DNA of 64,000 bases from Synechococcus sp. UW140. Lineage in GTDB: Bacteria > Cyanobacteriota > Cyanobacteriia > PCC-6307 > Cyanobiaceae. The stretch covers positions 41,621 to 105,620 of the forward strand of contig CAMCMT010000003.1 of assembly GCA_945875915.1 (NCBI GenBank), in the 5' to 3' direction. The position numbers and the translations under genes are program-made. Positions 26,919 to 37,207 of the stretch are shown here, piece after piece. How positions within the stretch are numbered: the first letter of the stretch is position 1; each line of letters opens with the position of its first letter. Under the pieces are notes generated by a model. That model was not told where the DNA came from. It ran no database searches and was given only the letters and a program-made list of their open reading frames with translations.

Positions 26919-29900
26919 ATGGGGTTGCCGCCACACGACTCAACCCGGGCCCTGGTCCCGTCGGCCCACCAGCGACAGGGCCCGTCGGGTCTGCGGCGCT
27001 GGCAGGTGCGGCTTACCCTGCTGGCGGGCCTGGGGGTCGGTGGTTTCGCCCTGGCCGATCGGCTCGCCAGTGCCCTTTATGGCCACTGGCACTGGCGCCT
27101 GGCCTACCAGCTGTCGCGGGTGATGGGCCACCCCCTGGAGCTCGGTGCCTACCGGGGGCTGCGTCCCTGGGGTCTCGAAGTGGGCCCGAGCCGGTTTCGC
27201 CCGGGCCCGGACAATCCCTCCACCCTGGCGGCGGAACGGATCTCGGTGAGCCTCGATCCGCTGGCCAGCCTGCGCGAATGGACGCCGGTGCTGCAGGTCC
27301 GCATCAGGGGCGCCCAGGCCCGGCTGAGGCCCAACAGCCAGGGCGCCCTCTGGCAACTGGGGCACCTGGCCGCAGGCACCAAGCCCCCCAGGCTCGGCCT
27401 GGAGATCCACCTGGACGATCCCGCCCAACTGCGGCTGGAACCCTCGGGGCTTGCCCTTCAGGTTCGGGGGCACACCAACATCTGGCTGCAGCGCCAGAGC
27501 CTCGATCTGGCCGTCCAGGGGCGGCTGGTCGATCCCGTCCCGATGGGGCCAGCAGGCGGCCGGGTCAAAACCGCCGGCCCGGGCCAACTGGTTTTGGTTG
27601 CGACTGGCAACTGGCAGCGCCAGCAGTGGGCCGGCCAGCTGGACCTGCGCCAGATCCCGATCGCCCCCCTGCTGCCCCTGTTGCCGCGGCCCAGCCAGGG
27701 GCTGCTGGTCGACCGGTTGAGTGGCCAGCTGGGAGGCCGCCTGGGCTTCCGCAGCCAGGGGGGCGGAGTCCCCCTGGCTGGCAAGGGGACGGTTAAGGCC
27801 TCTGGTGGGGCTTTAGCAGGGGCTCGCTGCCAAGGGGGCCTCACCCTGAGCGATCTGCGCTGGCGGGCACCCCTGCTATGGGCTCCCATCACCAGCGAGC
27901 AACTGCAATTCCACTGCGAGGACGGGGACCGGGGCTTCGGGCGCCCGCTGGGCGGCAAGACCAACCCAGGCCAGCGGCTGGTGCTCGCCCCCAGCGCCGT
28001 GGTCCTAGGCGGCTGGCGCGGCCAGATTCAGGGGGACCTGGCCCTGGCGGCAGCCCGTCGCGGCCAGCTCGATCTGCGTCTGGCGGCCCGCGATACCGGG
28101 CGCCACCAGGCCCTCCAGGCCCACCTGATTGGCCCCTGGCGCCACCCCACGCTCAGCCTGGCCGGCAGCCTGCCCCTTCCTGGTCAGCCGTCCTCAGGCC
28201 ACCAACCTTCAGGCCATGGGACTGGGGCTGCTCCGCCCCTGGCTTTCCGCGGCCGGCTGGGCCTCGATGGCCGCGGGGGCGGCTTGCGCCTCGGCCTGCC
28301 CCAACTGGAGTTCACAAGCGGCCGCAGTGTGCTGGCCCTACGGGGCCAGCTCTGGCCCCGGCTTGAGCTCACGAGCCAGCAGCTCCGGCTCGAATCCGAA
28401 CTGACCCAGGCCTGGCCCGCCCTCAAGACGGTGCTAGGGGCCTCGCCCCGGTTGATCGGCCAGCTGACGGCCCGCGGCACGGCGGCCAAGCCCGAGGTGG
28501 CGCTGGACTTGGCCCAGGCCCACAACCCCCTCCTGGGTTCAGTGCAGACCCAGCTCAGCTGGGCCCAGCAGCGCCTGAAGCTAGACAGCCTGCGGGCCCC
28601 CGGCCTCAGCGCCTCGGGCTCCCTGCCGCTGCGCCTTGCGGCCGGCGGCAGACCCGTCTTCGGCAATCTGCATCTGGGTCTGGATCTGAGCCGCTACCCC
28701 TTGGAGCGGCTCAGATCCCTGGTAGGGGCCCGCCTGGCAGGACAACTCACGGCGAACGGCCGGATTCGGGGGCCCCTGCGGGCCCTGCGGCCCGAGCTGG
28801 CCCTGGTCATGCACCACCCTGGCGCCGGCCCCCTGGACCTGGACGAAACCTGGGCCGGCCGCTTCGGCCCCGACGGGGACCTGCGCCTGCGGGCCACCGG
28901 CGACGCCATGGCTGGGGAACTGGTGGCCCGGATCAATCGGCGCTGGCTGCCCGAGCAAGTGCGCCTCAGCCGTGGCGGCGGCCAGCTAACCCTGGCCGGC
29001 AGCCCCCGCCATTACCACTGGACGGCCCAAGCCCTGCCCCTTGATGGCCTCAACCTGAGGCTGCTCCAACAGGCCCAGGCCCCCCTTCCCCTGCGGGGCA
29101 GCCTCAGCGGCCAGGGCGCCCTAGATCTCCAACCCCTGGCCATGGTGGCCGATGGGGTGTTGCGCGATCCGGGCCTGCCGGGCCTTAGCGGACGCCAACT
29201 TCAGGCCCGGGTCCGCTACCGCGGCGGCGAGCTCAGCCTCAAGGGCGAGTGGCTGGCCAAGCCCCAGGGCCAGGTGGCCTTCCAGCTGCGCCGCCGCCCG
29301 GATGGGGCGCTCTGGAGCCGGCTGGAGGGCCGCAGCCTGAGCTCCGACCTCCTACAAAACCTGCGCCTGGCCTGGCCCCTCTGGCAGCAGGCCAAGCCCC
29401 TCCAAGGCGGCGCCGCCTTGGACCTGGGCAGCCTGGCGATCGACACCCTTGGCTCCAGCCTCAGCGACCAACTGGCCGCCCTGGCCCTGGCCAAGCAGCG
29501 CCTCAACAGCCTGGTGCTGCCAGGGGCTAGCAGCCGCCAGGACCTAGCCCTGGCCGACCTGCAGGCCCTGGTCGATGCCGACCTCACCTTGAGCGGCCCC
29601 AGCCCCGCCCGCCTCACGATCGACCTGGAGACCCGGGGCCACCTCTGGCTGCGGGACCAGACCATGGACCGGGCCCTGGGCGAGGAGCCCTTCATCGCCC
29701 GGCTCCAGGGGCCGCTCCAGGATGGGCAAGGCCGCTTCAGCTTCAGCCACCTGCCCCTGGCCCTGCTAGCCCTGGCCGGACCCTTGCCAGCCCCGCTCAG
29801 GGGCGGGCTGGCCGCCTCCGGGAGCTACCGGCTGGGCGGCCCCAGGCCCGGGCTCTGGACCGAACTACTCCTGGAGAACGGCCGCCTCGGCGACCAGCCC

Positions 29901-31553
29901 CTGACCCTGGAGCGCGGCTCCCTGGCGCTGAAGAACCAGGCCGTCGCCCTCGACCTCTCCCTGCGCAGCCAGGGCGCCACTAACAACGTTGATCTCAAGG
30001 GGAGCATTCCCCTAGATGCGAGCCGCGAGGGGCTGGAACTGCGCCTGGCCAGCCGCGGCGATGGCCTGCGTTTCCTCACGGGCCTGGCCGGCAGTGGGCT
30101 GAGCTGGACCTCCGGCAGCGCTGACCTGCAATTGCTGGTGCGGGGCAGCGTGGCCGAACCGATCGCCAATGGCTTCCTGCGCTGCCGCGATGGCTCCCTC
30201 ACCGTGGCTGGCCAGGCGATCCGCGATCTCCAGGCCATGGTGCTGTTCGATTTTCAGAACCTCGAGCTCCAACAACTCACGGCCAGGGTCGGCAGCAGCG
30301 GCCAACTGACGGGCAGTGGCCAGTTGCCCCTGTTTGAAGCCACCGAGGTGCAACGGCCCCTAAAGCTGGTGCTCAGCAAGGCGCCCTTCTCCCTGCCCCT
30401 GCTGGCAGGCGTCGGTGACGGAGACATCACGCTGGGCGGCAGCCTGCGCCGGCCGGAACTGGGCGGTGAGCTGGCGATCAGCCAGGGCGCCTTCACGGTG
30501 AAGCTCAGCAGCCTGGCCAGCGGAGCCAAACCTGGCCAGGCGGTCACGGTGCCCCAACTGGTGGAGCAGGGCTGGGATTTCCAGCGCCCCCTGCAGGTGT
30601 TCAGCTCGGATCAGGAGAGCAGCAGTGGCCGCTCCCTGCGGGCAGCGCTTCCGAACCTGCCGATGCTGGGGCTACGCAAGTTACGCCTGCGCTTCGGCCC
30701 CAATCTGCGGGTGGTGGTGCCCACGGTGGCCAACTTCAGCCCCACCAACTTCACCATCAATGGCCTGCTCACCCTCAATGGCCGCCTCGATTCCAGCCTC
30801 CAGGCCAGCGGCGTGGTGCGGCTGCTGAGCGGCCGACTCAGCCTGTTCACCACCACCTTCAACCTCGATCCCGATTCGCCCAACGTGGCGGTGTTCACCC
30901 CATCCCTGGGGCTGGTGCCCTACCTGGATATCGCCCTGCGCACCCGGGTTTCCGACAGCCGCAGCAGCAACCAGGGCGATCGCAGCTCCATCTATGAATG
31001 GGCCCAGGCAGGAACCCCGGGCAGCTTCGACCAGCTCAACCTGGTCAAGGTGGTTGTGAAGGTGAGTGGTCCGGCCGACCAGCTCGCCGACTCGCTCCAG
31101 CTCAGCAGCTCGCCCCCGATGAGCAAGGAGCGCCTGTTGGGCCTGATCGGCGCCAACTCCCTGGCGGGCCTGAGCGACGGCAACGCTGGCGCGGCCCTGG
31201 CCACGGTGCTGGGCCAAACCTTGCTCTCACCCCTGGTGAGCTCCCTCTCCGACGTGATGGGCCAGCGGGTCAGCTTTGCCCTCTATCCCACCTACGTGGT
31301 GCCGGCCTCCCAAACCCAAACGGAGGGTTCAAGCGGCAGCCAGCGCATCCCCTCCCAGCTGGTGCTCGGCTCGGAGATCGGCGTCGATCTGAGCGAACGG
31401 TTCAACGTCTCGGTCTTGGCTGCCCCCAACCGCAGTGACATCCCACCGCAGATGACCCTGCGTTACCAGGCCAGTGATCGGCTTGGGCTGCAGGGATCCT
31501 TCGATAGCCAAGGCCGCTGGCAAACCCAGCTGCAGCTCTTTTACCGGTTCTGA
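26919..31553 (+). CDS. tamB: TamB-like translocation/assembly module protein (DUF490)
   Basis: This is one of the longest proteins in the window, at 1544 residues. An N-terminal membrane anchor (LTLLAGLGVGGFALADRLASALY, about 28-50) is followed by an extended repetitive beta structure (AsmA/TamB-like). The conserved C-terminal DUF490 domain (about 1080-1544) ends in strands such as MTLRYQASDRLGLQGSFDSQ with a final aromatic residue (YRF). Cyanobacterial and plastid homologues (TIC236 in plants) span the periplasm between inner membrane and the Omp85 pore. They are thought to move lipids or help insert outer membrane proteins. The length is in the usual range for picocyanobacteria. Confidence 0.93.
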   Translation: MGLPPHDSTRALVPSAHQRQGPSGLRRWQVRLTLLAGLGVGGFALADRLASALYGHWHWRLAYQLSRVMGHPLELGAYRGLRPWGLEVGPSRFRPGPDNPSTLAAERISVSLDPLASLREWTPVLQVRIRGAQARLRPNSQGALWQLGHLAAGTKPPRLGLEIHLDDPAQLRLEPSGLALQVRGHTNIWLQRQSLDLAVQGRLVDPVPMGPAGGRVKTAGPGQLVLVATGNWQRQQWAGQLDLRQIPIAPLLPLLPRPSQGLLVDRLSGQLGGRLGFRSQGGGVPLAGKGTVKASGGALAGARCQGGLTLSDLRWRAPLLWAPITSEQLQFHCEDGDRGFGRPLGGKTNPGQRLVLAPSAVVLGGWRGQIQGDLALAAARRGQLDLRLAARDTGRHQALQAHLIGPWRHPTLSLAGSLPLPGQPSSGHQPSGHGTGAAPPLAFRGRLGLDGRGGGLRLGLPQLEFTSGRSVLALRGQLWPRLELTSQQLRLESELTQAWPALKTVLGASPRLIGQLTARGTAAKPEVALDLAQAHNPLLGSVQTQLSWAQQRLKLDSLRAPGLSASGSLPLRLAAGGRPVFGNLHLGLDLSRYPLERLRSLVGARLAGQLTANGRIRGPLRALRPELALVMHHPGAGPLDLDETWAGRFGPDGDLRLRATGDAMAGELVARINRRWLPEQVRLSRGGGQLTLAGSPRHYHWTAQALPLDGLNLRLLQQAQAPLPLRGSLSGQGALDLQPLAMVADGVLRDPGLPGLSGRQLQARVRYRGGELSLKGEWLAKPQGQVAFQLRRRPDGALWSRLEGRSLSSDLLQNLRLAWPLWQQAKPLQGGAALDLGSLAIDTLGSSLSDQLAALALAKQRLNSLVLPGASSRQDLALADLQALVDADLTLSGPSPARLTIDLETRGHLWLRDQTMDRALGEEPFIARLQGPLQDGQGRFSFSHLPLALLALAGPLPAPLRGGLAASGSYRLGGPRPGLWTELLLENGRLGDQPLTLERGSLALKNQAVALDLSLRSQGATNNVDLKGSIPLDASREGLELRLASRGDGLRFLTGLAGSGLSWTSGSADLQLLVRGSVAEPIANGFLRCRDGSLTVAGQAIRDLQAMVLFDFQNLELQQLTARVGSSGQLTGSGQLPLFEATEVQRPLKLVLSKAPFSLPLLAGVGDGDITLGGSLRRPELGGELAISQGAFTVKLSSLASGAKPGQAVTVPQLVEQGWDFQRPLQVFSSDQESSSGRSLRAALPNLPMLGLRKLRLRFGPNLRVVVPTVANFSPTNFTINGLLTLNGRLDSSLQASGVVRLLSGRLSLFTTTFNLDPDSPNVAVFTPSLGLVPYLDIALRTRVSDSRSSNQGDRSSIYEWAQAGTPGSFDQLNLVKVVVKVSGPADQLADSLQLSSSPPMSKERLLGLIGANSLAGLSDGNAGAALATVLGQTLLSPLVSSLSDVMGQRVSFALYPTYVVPASQTQTEGSSGSQRIPSQLVLGSEIGVDLSERFNVSVLAAPNRSDIPPQMTLRYQASDRLGLQGSFDSQGRWQTQLQLFYRF

Positions 31554-31711
31554 GCTGGTTCGTCTGAGCTTGACGTTCCGGGCTGGCCGCCGTGACGGGG
31601 TTCTGTCGCTGGGGCTCCCGTGGCCGAACGCATTAGCGCTGGGCGCGTTTGAGGACGCCAGAGACAGCAATGCCCAGCCCTAACCTGGCCACCTTATTTT
31701 AGAGAATCGCC

Positions 31712-32602
31712 ATGGGCCAGTTGATCGGCGTCGACCTCGGCGGCACGGCGATCAAGCTCGGTCGTTTCGATCGCCAGGGCCAGTTGCTGGCCGAGGCCCA
31801 GGTGGCCACACCCCAACCGGCCATGCCCGGGGCCGTGACCGTGGCGATCAGCGAGGCCATTGAGCAGCTCGATCCAGACCACCTGGCCGACCTAGTGGGC
31901 ATTGGCCTGCCAGGTCCCATGGATGGCAGCGGCCGGATCTCGCGCATCGCCATCAACCTGGCCGGCTGGCAGGAGGTGCCCCTGGCCGACTGGCTCGAAC
32001 CGAGGCTGAAGCGGCGCGTCACCCTGGCCAATGACGCCAACTGCGCCCTGGTGGGTGAGGCCTGGACCGGGGCCGCCCAGGGGCTGGCCGACGCGATCCT
32101 GCTGACCCTGGGCACGGGCGTCGGCGGGGCTGTGCTGCTCGGCGGCCAGCTGTTCAGCGGCCATGGCGGCGCCGCCGGCGAACTGGGCCTGATCTGTGTC
32201 GATCCCGAGGGGCCCAGCTGCAACAGCGGCAACAACGGCTCCCTGGAACAGTTCTGCAGCATTGCCGGCCTGGGGCGCCTCAGCCCGCTCGAACCCGGTG
32301 AGCTCAGCCGCCTGGCCGACCAGGGCGACGCCGCAGCCCTGGAGGTGTGGCGGCGCTATGGCCAATGGCTCGGGATTGGCCTGAGCTCCCTGCTCTATGT
32401 GCTCACCCCCGAAGTGGTGCTGATCGGGGGGGGCCTGGGCGCCGCCAGCCGCCACTTCCTACCGGCGGTGTGGCAGGAGGTGAACCGGCGGGTACTGGGC
32501 CAGAGCCGCAGCGGCCTCGAGATCCGCGCCTGCGCCCTCGGCAACGGCGCCGGCCGACTGGGCGCCGCCAAGCTGGCCCTGGATCGGCTGGGCAGTGGCT
32601 GA
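31712..32602 (+). CDS. ROK family sugar kinase with degenerate zinc motif
   Basis: This ROK family kinase (296 residues) probably phosphorylates glucose or a related hexose. The ATP site [13 protein letters not shown] is at residues 5-17 and the second phosphate motif [11 protein letters not shown] is near 131-141. The canonical ROK zinc motif CxCGxxGCLE is replaced by [10 protein letters not shown], so two of three cysteines are Ser. The nearby AGELGH is AGELGL, with the His lost. Zinc binding therefore seems abolished, though the catalytic Asp in LANDANCAL is kept. The gene overlaps proA by eight bases, so the two are probably cotranscribed. Confidence 0.88.
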   Translation: MGQLIGVDLGGTAIKLGRFDRQGQLLAEAQVATPQPAMPGAVTVAISEAIEQLDPDHLADLVGIGLPGPMDGSGRISRIAINLAGWQEVPLADWLEPRLKRRVTLANDANCALVGEAWTGAAQGLADAILLTLGTGVGGAVLLGGQLFSGHGGAAGELGLICVDPEGPSCNSGNNGSLEQFCSIAGLGRLSPLEPGELSRLADQGDAAALEVWRRYGQWLGIGLSSLLYVLTPEVVLIGGGLGAASRHFLPAVWQEVNRRVLGQSRSGLEIRACALGNGAGRLGAAKLALDRLGSG

Positions 32603-33938
32603 AGATGGAACCTCCCTGCACCCAGGCCAGGCCGTGAGCGTTCCCGATCCCTCCCCCGAGCTGCTGCAACGGGCCGCCGCGGTGCGCCGCGCCGCCATGG
32701 CCCTGGGGCAATGCTCCGATCGGGAGCGGCAGGCGGCGGTGCTGGCCATGGCCGACGCCCTTGAAGCCGACGCGACCACGATCGTGGCCGCCAACCAGGC
32801 CGACCTGGAGGCGGCCGCCAGCGCCGGTCTGGCAGCAGCCCTGGTGGCACGCCTGAAACTGGACGAAGCCAAACTGGTCGCCGCCATTGAAGGTGTGCGC
32901 CAGGTGGCGGCCCTGGCCGATCCCATCGGCCGCCGCCAGCTGCACACCGAATTGGCCGATGGGCTGGTGCTGGAGCGGTTGAGCGTGCCCCTGGGGGTGC
33001 TGGGGGTGATTTTTGAAGCCCGGCCCGATGCGGTGATGCAGATCGCCTCCCTGGCGATCCGCTCCGGCAATGGCGCCCTACTCAAGGGCGGCAGCGAGGC
33101 CAGCCGCAGCTGCGCGGCAATCCTGGCGGCCCTGCAGGCGGGCCTGGCCCGCTCGCCGGTGTCGGCCGAGGCCCTGGCCCTGCTCACCTCGCGGCAGGAG
33201 AGCCTGGCCCTGCTCAAGCTCGATGGCCTGGTGGACCTGATCATTCCGCGGGGCTCCAATGAGCTCGTGCGCTTTATCCAGGACCACACCCGCATTCCGG
33301 TGCTGGGCCACGCCAATGGCATCTGCCACCTCTATGTGGATGGCGCCGCCGACCTGGACCAGGCCCTGGCGATCGCCATCGATGCCAAAACCCAATACCC
33401 GGCCGCCTGCAACGCGATCGAAACCCTGCTGCTACATCGCCCGATTGCGCAGCCCTTCCTGGCGTTGGCCCTGCCGGCCTTCAGCGCCGCCGGCGTCGAA
33501 CTACGCGGTGATCCCGCCTCCCAAGCCCTGGGCGTGGCCATTGCCGCAACGGAGGCGGACTGGGGAACGGAGTATTCCGACCTGGTGCTGGCCGTGAAGG
33601 GGGTCGACTCCCTGGAGGAGGCCCTCGCCCACATCGGCCGCCATGGCTCCCGCCACACCGATGCCATCTGCCCCCGCGATCCAGCGGCGGCAGACCAGTT
33701 CCTGCGGGGAGTCGATAGCGCCGGCGTGTATTTGAACTGCTCCACCCGCTTCGCCGATGGCTTCCGCTACGGCTTCGGCGCCGAGGTGGGCATCAGCACC
33801 CAGACCCTGCCCCCCCGGGGTCCCGTGGGCCTGGAAGGCCTGGTGACCTACCGCTACCTGCTGCGCGGCGATGGCCATACCGCCGCCGACTTCGCCAGCG
33901 GCCAGCGCCAGTTCAGCCACCGCAGCCTGCCCCTGTGA
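32595..33938 (+). CDS. proA: Glutamate-5-semialdehyde dehydrogenase (gamma-glutamyl phosphate reductase)
   Basis: ProA (447 residues) reduces gamma-glutamyl phosphate to glutamate semialdehyde, step two of proline synthesis. Conserved segments are [34 protein letters not shown] and [15 protein letters not shown], the last holding the catalytic Cys. The C-terminal [17 protein letters not shown] is typical. The start is a GTG inside the end of the ROK gene; a second GTG at 32634 would remove 13 residues. The folB gene overlaps its stop by four bases. proB is not in the window. Confidence 0.96.
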   Translation: MAEDGTSLHPGQAVSVPDPSPELLQRAAAVRRAAMALGQCSDRERQAAVLAMADALEADATTIVAANQADLEAAASAGLAAALVARLKLDEAKLVAAIEGVRQVAALADPIGRRQLHTELADGLVLERLSVPLGVLGVIFEARPDAVMQIASLAIRSGNGALLKGGSEASRSCAAILAALQAGLARSPVSAEALALLTSRQESLALLKLDGLVDLIIPRGSNELVRFIQDHTRIPVLGHANGICHLYVDGAADLDQALAIAIDAKTQYPAACNAIETLLLHRPIAQPFLALALPAFSAAGVELRGDPASQALGVAIAATEADWGTEYSDLVLAVKGVDSLEEALAHIGRHGSRHTDAICPRDPAAADQFLRGVDSAGVYLNCSTRFADGFRYGFGAEVGISTQTLPPRGPVGLEGLVTYRYLLRGDGHTAADFASGQRQFSHRSLPL

Positions 33939-34372
33939 GCAACCATCAACAACTGGCCCAGGCCCCCCTCGGCGATCGGAGCTGGGATCCGGCTGAAGAG
34001 CGAATCAGCGATCGCATCGTTGTGCGGGATTTGCGCCTCTGGGCCCACGTGGGGGTGCTGGAGTCGGAGCGGCAACTGGGCCAGTGGTTTGAGCTGGATC
34101 TGGAGCTGGGCGTTGATCTCAACGCCGCCGCCGCCGGCGACGACCTGGCCGCCAGCCTCGATTACTCCCGGGCAATCAAGGCCCTGCAACGGCAAGCCAG
34201 CGAGGTGCAGGTGCAAACCCTGGAGCACTACAGCGAGCTGATCTTTGCGTGCCTGGAAGAGCTCTACGGCCCGGTGCCGATGCAGCTGGAACTGCGCAAA
34301 TGCCAGGCGCCGGTGCCCGGTTTTGGCGGCAAGGTGGCGGTGCGCCGAAGGCGCCATTGGGGCGCATCCTGA
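33935..34372 (+). CDS. folB: Dihydroneopterin aldolase
   Basis: FolB (145 residues) cleaves dihydroneopterin to hydroxymethyl-dihydropterin in folate synthesis. Family features are [19 protein letters not shown] (with the active-site Glu), [20 protein letters not shown], and [11 protein letters not shown] with the catalytic Lys. About 30 residues of polar sequence precede the domain, slightly longer than usual. The GTG start overlaps the proA stop codon, indicating coupled translation in the ROK-proA-folB chain. Confidence 0.93.
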   Translation: MSNHQQLAQAPLGDRSWDPAEERISDRIVVRDLRLWAHVGVLESERQLGQWFELDLELGVDLNAAAAGDDLAASLDYSRAIKALQRQASEVQVQTLEHYSELIFACLEELYGPVPMQLELRKCQAPVPGFGGKVAVRRRRHWGAS

Positions 34373-34541
34373 TCAGCCCCAATGCCAGGATTAACGCGAT
34401 CGATTGTCCGCACTCCTGGATCACCCCACACCCCCCTATCCAAGGCCAGCGATGTAGCAATTTCTGGCCAGTGATGACTGGCAATCGCTGGCAACTAATT
34501 CCTGACAATAATTAAATATATGACGGGCGTTTTCATCCCCG

Positions 34542-35285
34542 TTGCCCCATCAAACCCCCTCAATCCCGGCGACCTCTTCACCTCGCAATTGCGGTAGCCA
34601 TCCCCCCTTCCCCCAGAACGGCGGTGGCACTGACCAGGCAGCTGCCCCGCCCCTTTTGCCGATCGCCCCAGCCGCGCCAGCATTCGCCTTTGCCCCCAGG
34701 GGCCGGGACCCGGAACCCGCCAAGGGCACCGCCCAGCCATCTGCCAAGACGGGGGCCAAAACGGGGGCCAGCCCGATCGCCGTGGTCAGCCTGCTGCTGG
34801 GCCGGCGCCGCGCCGCGCGCCATTGGCTGATCGCCGCCCACGGCGATCCGGCCGGGTTGGCGGCACGGCTGCAGGGCCGTCTGGTCCCGGTCGCCCCATC
34901 CGACGGCGCCGCGAGCCCTGCCCAAGTTGGCATCGGGGGATGGCAGAGGCCTAGGCCTGCCAAGGGCGCCAGGACCAAAACCAGCGCCAACACCAGCTCC
35001 CCAGCCGAAGCCGTCCCCAGGGCGGAGAGCGGCACTGACTGTTTGTGGCAATGGGCCTTCAGCGACTGCACCGCCCTCACCAAGCCGGACCCCCCCAGCG
35101 AAGCCAGCTACCGCTACCGGCTCAGCCTGCCCAGCGGCCGCCTGGCCAGCGCATCGGTGGCCTGCTGGCGCCGCTATGGCCCAGGCGGCCCCTGGCAACG
35201 GCGCTGCGGACCGATGACCCTGGCGACCTTCCTGCGGCACTACGGCTCCCCACCAGAGCGACCCAAACAAGTACACCTGTACTAA
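34542..35285 (+). CDS. Uncharacterised protein upstream of umuDC
   Basis: I recognise no family for this 247-residue protein. The first 60-65 residues are Pro/Ala-rich and may not be translated; a start further in, such as the GTG codons near VVSLLLGRRRAARHW, is possible. The C-terminal 80 residues look like a folded domain: CLWQWAFSDCTALTKPDPPSEASYRYRLSLPSGRLASASVACWRRYG, with three cysteines, ending in FLRHYGSPPE. The last five codons form part of the LexA box that precedes umuD. A possible stem-loop (GCCAGT-GATG-ACTGGC, 34467-34482) lies 60 bases upstream. Confidence 0.6.
   Translation: MPHQTPSIPATSSPRNCGSHPPFPQNGGGTDQAAAPPLLPIAPAAPAFAFAPRGRDPEPAKGTAQPSAKTGAKTGASPIAVVSLLLGRRRAARHWLIAAHGDPAGLAARLQGRLVPVAPSDGAASPAQVGIGGWQRPRPAKGARTKTSANTSSPAEAVPRAESGTDCLWQWAFSDCTALTKPDPPSEASYRYRLSLPSGRLASASVACWRRYGPGGPWQRRCGPMTLATFLRHYGSPPERPKQVHLY
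35270..35283 (+). promoter_or_regulatory. LexA (SOS) box of umuDC
   Basis: AGTACACCTGTACT fits the cyanobacterial LexA consensus RGTAC-N3-DGTWCB at every position. It ends 25 bases before the GTG of umuD. It overlaps the last codons and stop (ending HLY-stop) of the upstream gene, so the operator is also coding sequence. The associated promoter must overlap that gene end; its -10 is not clear. Confidence 0.87.
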
Positions 35286-35308
35286 GGTGCAGACGTTGCG
35301 CTCCTGCC

Positions 35309-35803
35309 GTGTCCGATCCCGCCCTGCACCAGGATTTAGCGCCCCTGGAGCTGCCCCCCCTCGGTTTGGCTCCCCTGGAGCTCGCCAGCCTCGGCCCCCT
35401 GCGGCTGGAGCGGCCCGGGCGCCTGCTGCCCCTGGCCGGCGACAGCGTCGCCGCCGGTTTTCCCAGTCCCGCCGATGACTACATCGAGGCCGGCATCGAC
35501 CTCAACGACCACCTGATCCGCCACCCCAGCAGCACCTTTTTTTTGCGGGTCAGCGGCGACTCGATGACCGGCGCCGGCATCCACCACGGCGACCTGCTGA
35601 TCGTCGACCGCAGCCTCGATCCAAGGCCCGGCCGCATCGTCGTGGCCGTGCTGGAGGGGGCCTTCACCCTCAAGCGCCTCAGCCGCCACCAGGGGCGCCT
35701 ACGGCTGGAGGCGGCCCATCCCGCCTACCCGACCCTGGAGCTGGGCGATGCCGAGGACACCCTGCTCTGGGGAGTAGCCACCCATGCCATCCATCCGCTC
35801 TAA
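35309..35803 (+). CDS. umuD: UmuD-like S24 family protein
   Basis: The protein has 164 residues from GTG 35309, chosen because it lies just after the LexA box; the frame is open upstream. The RecA-stimulated cleavage site is Ala49-Gly50 in VAAGFPSP. The catalytic Ser is in VSGDSMTGAG and the Lys in AFTLKRL. The segment before the cleavage site is about 25 residues longer than in E. coli UmuD. It is made of near-repeats of LAPLELPPLG. After cleavage the product would activate the UmuC polymerase encoded immediately downstream. The partner gene begins on the base after its stop codon. Confidence 0.92.
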   Translation: MSDPALHQDLAPLELPPLGLAPLELASLGPLRLERPGRLLPLAGDSVAAGFPSPADDYIEAGIDLNDHLIRHPSSTFFLRVSGDSMTGAGIHHGDLLIVDRSLDPRPGRIVVAVLEGAFTLKRLSRHQGRLRLEAAHPAYPTLELGDAEDTLLWGVATHAIHPL

Positions 35804-37207
35804 ATGGCGCCGACCCAAGCCCCAGGGCGGCCGGTCTCGCCCCCTAAGCCGGGGGGCACTGGCGCCCCAACCCCCAGAACCGCGCCAGCCATGGCGATCG
35901 TGCTGATCGATGGCAACAACTTCTATGCCTCCTGCGAGGCGGCCCTGGATCCCTCCCTGCGGGGCCGGCCCCTGGTGGTGCTCTCCAACAACGACGGCTG
36001 CATCGTGGCCCGCAGCGCCGAGGCCCGGGCCCTGGGCCTCGCCATGGGCACCCCCTATTTCAAGGTGCGCCGCGAGCTGGACCACCACGGCGTGGTGGTG
36101 CGCAGCTCCAACTACGCCCTCTACGCCGACATGAGCCAGCGGCTGATGCGCAGCCTCGAGCCCTGGGTAGAGGAGTTGGAGATCTACTCAATCGACGAAG
36201 CCTTCGGCCGCCTGCACCGGCCCGCCCCAGGGGCCGGCTGGCGCCCGGGCGATGGGGCGGCGAGCGGCGGCAGCGATCTTGTGGCCTGGGGCCTGGCCCT
36301 ACGCCAGCAGGTCCGCCGCCAGCTGGGGCTGCCCATCGCCATCGGCATCGCCCCCTCGAAGGTGCTCGCCAAGCTGGCCAACAAGCTGGCCAAAAAAGAT
36401 CCAGCCCACCGGGGCGTCTTTGACCTGGGAGCCGTGGCCGATCCGGGCCCCTGGCTGGAGCAGTTGCCGGTGGAGGAGGTCTGGGGGATTGGCCGCAAGC
36501 TCTCGCGCTGGTGCCGCCTGCGCGGCGCCGCCAACGCCCGCCAGCTGCGGGACCTGGCCAGCGGCGAACTGCGCAGCAAGGCGGGGGTGGTGGGCCTGCG
36601 CCTGCAGCAGGAACTGCGGGGCTACAGCTGCCTGCCCCTGGCCCTGGCGCCGGCAGCCAAGCGCGAAACCTGCGTCAGCCGCAGCTTCAGCGAACCGATC
36701 AAGGAGCTGGCCCAGCTGCGCCAGGCGATCGCCACCTACCTCAGCCGCGCCGCCGAAAAACTGCGTCGCCAAGGACAGCTCACCAACACCGTGACCGTGT
36801 TTGTACGCAGCAGCCCCTTCAACGGCAGCCAGTTCTATGCCAAGGCGGCCACCGTGACCCTGCCCCTAGCCAGCCAGGACACGGCCGTGCTGCTGGCCGC
36901 TGCCCTGCCCCTGGCCGCCTGCCTGTTCAAGGCCCACAAACCCCTGCAAAAAGCGGGCGTATTGCTGCAAAATCTGCAACCGACGAGCCAGCTGCAACAC
37001 AGCCTGCTCGCCCCCCTGCCGGAGCAGGAGCAGCAACGGCGCGAGCTGCTGCTGGCCACGATCGATGGCCTTAACCGTCGCTACGGCAGCGGCACCGTCG
37101 CCTGGGCCGCCTGCGGCCTGCGGCCCGCCTGGGCCATGAAGCGCCAGCAACTCTCCTGCGCCGCCACCACCCGCCTGGCCGCCATCCCCATGGTTTGGGC
37201 CCGGTAA
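35804..37207 (+). CDS. umuC: DNA polymerase V catalytic subunit, Y family
   Basis: This translesion polymerase has 467 residues from the ATG that directly follows the umuD stop. An ATG at 35891 ([19 protein letters not shown]) would give 438 residues and the usual family N-terminus, so the first 29 Pro-rich residues may be untranslated. Active-site motifs are [11 protein letters not shown] near 34-44 and [10 protein letters not shown] near 127-136 with its catalytic carboxylates. The helix-hairpin-helix region [13 protein letters not shown] and the little-finger domain follow. It is coregulated with umuD from the LexA box. Confidence 0.94.
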   Translation: MAPTQAPGRPVSPPKPGGTGAPTPRTAPAMAIVLIDGNNFYASCEAALDPSLRGRPLVVLSNNDGCIVARSAEARALGLAMGTPYFKVRRELDHHGVVVRSSNYALYADMSQRLMRSLEPWVEELEIYSIDEAFGRLHRPAPGAGWRPGDGAASGGSDLVAWGLALRQQVRRQLGLPIAIGIAPSKVLAKLANKLAKKDPAHRGVFDLGAVADPGPWLEQLPVEEVWGIGRKLSRWCRLRGAANARQLRDLASGELRSKAGVVGLRLQQELRGYSCLPLALAPAAKRETCVSRSFSEPIKELAQLRQAIATYLSRAAEKLRRQGQLTNTVTVFVRSSPFNGSQFYAKAATVTLPLASQDTAVLLAAALPLAACLFKAHKPLQKAGVLLQNLQPTSQLQHSLLAPLPEQEQQRRELLLATIDGLNRRYGSGTVAWAACGLRPAWAMKRQQLSCAATTRLAAIPMVWAR

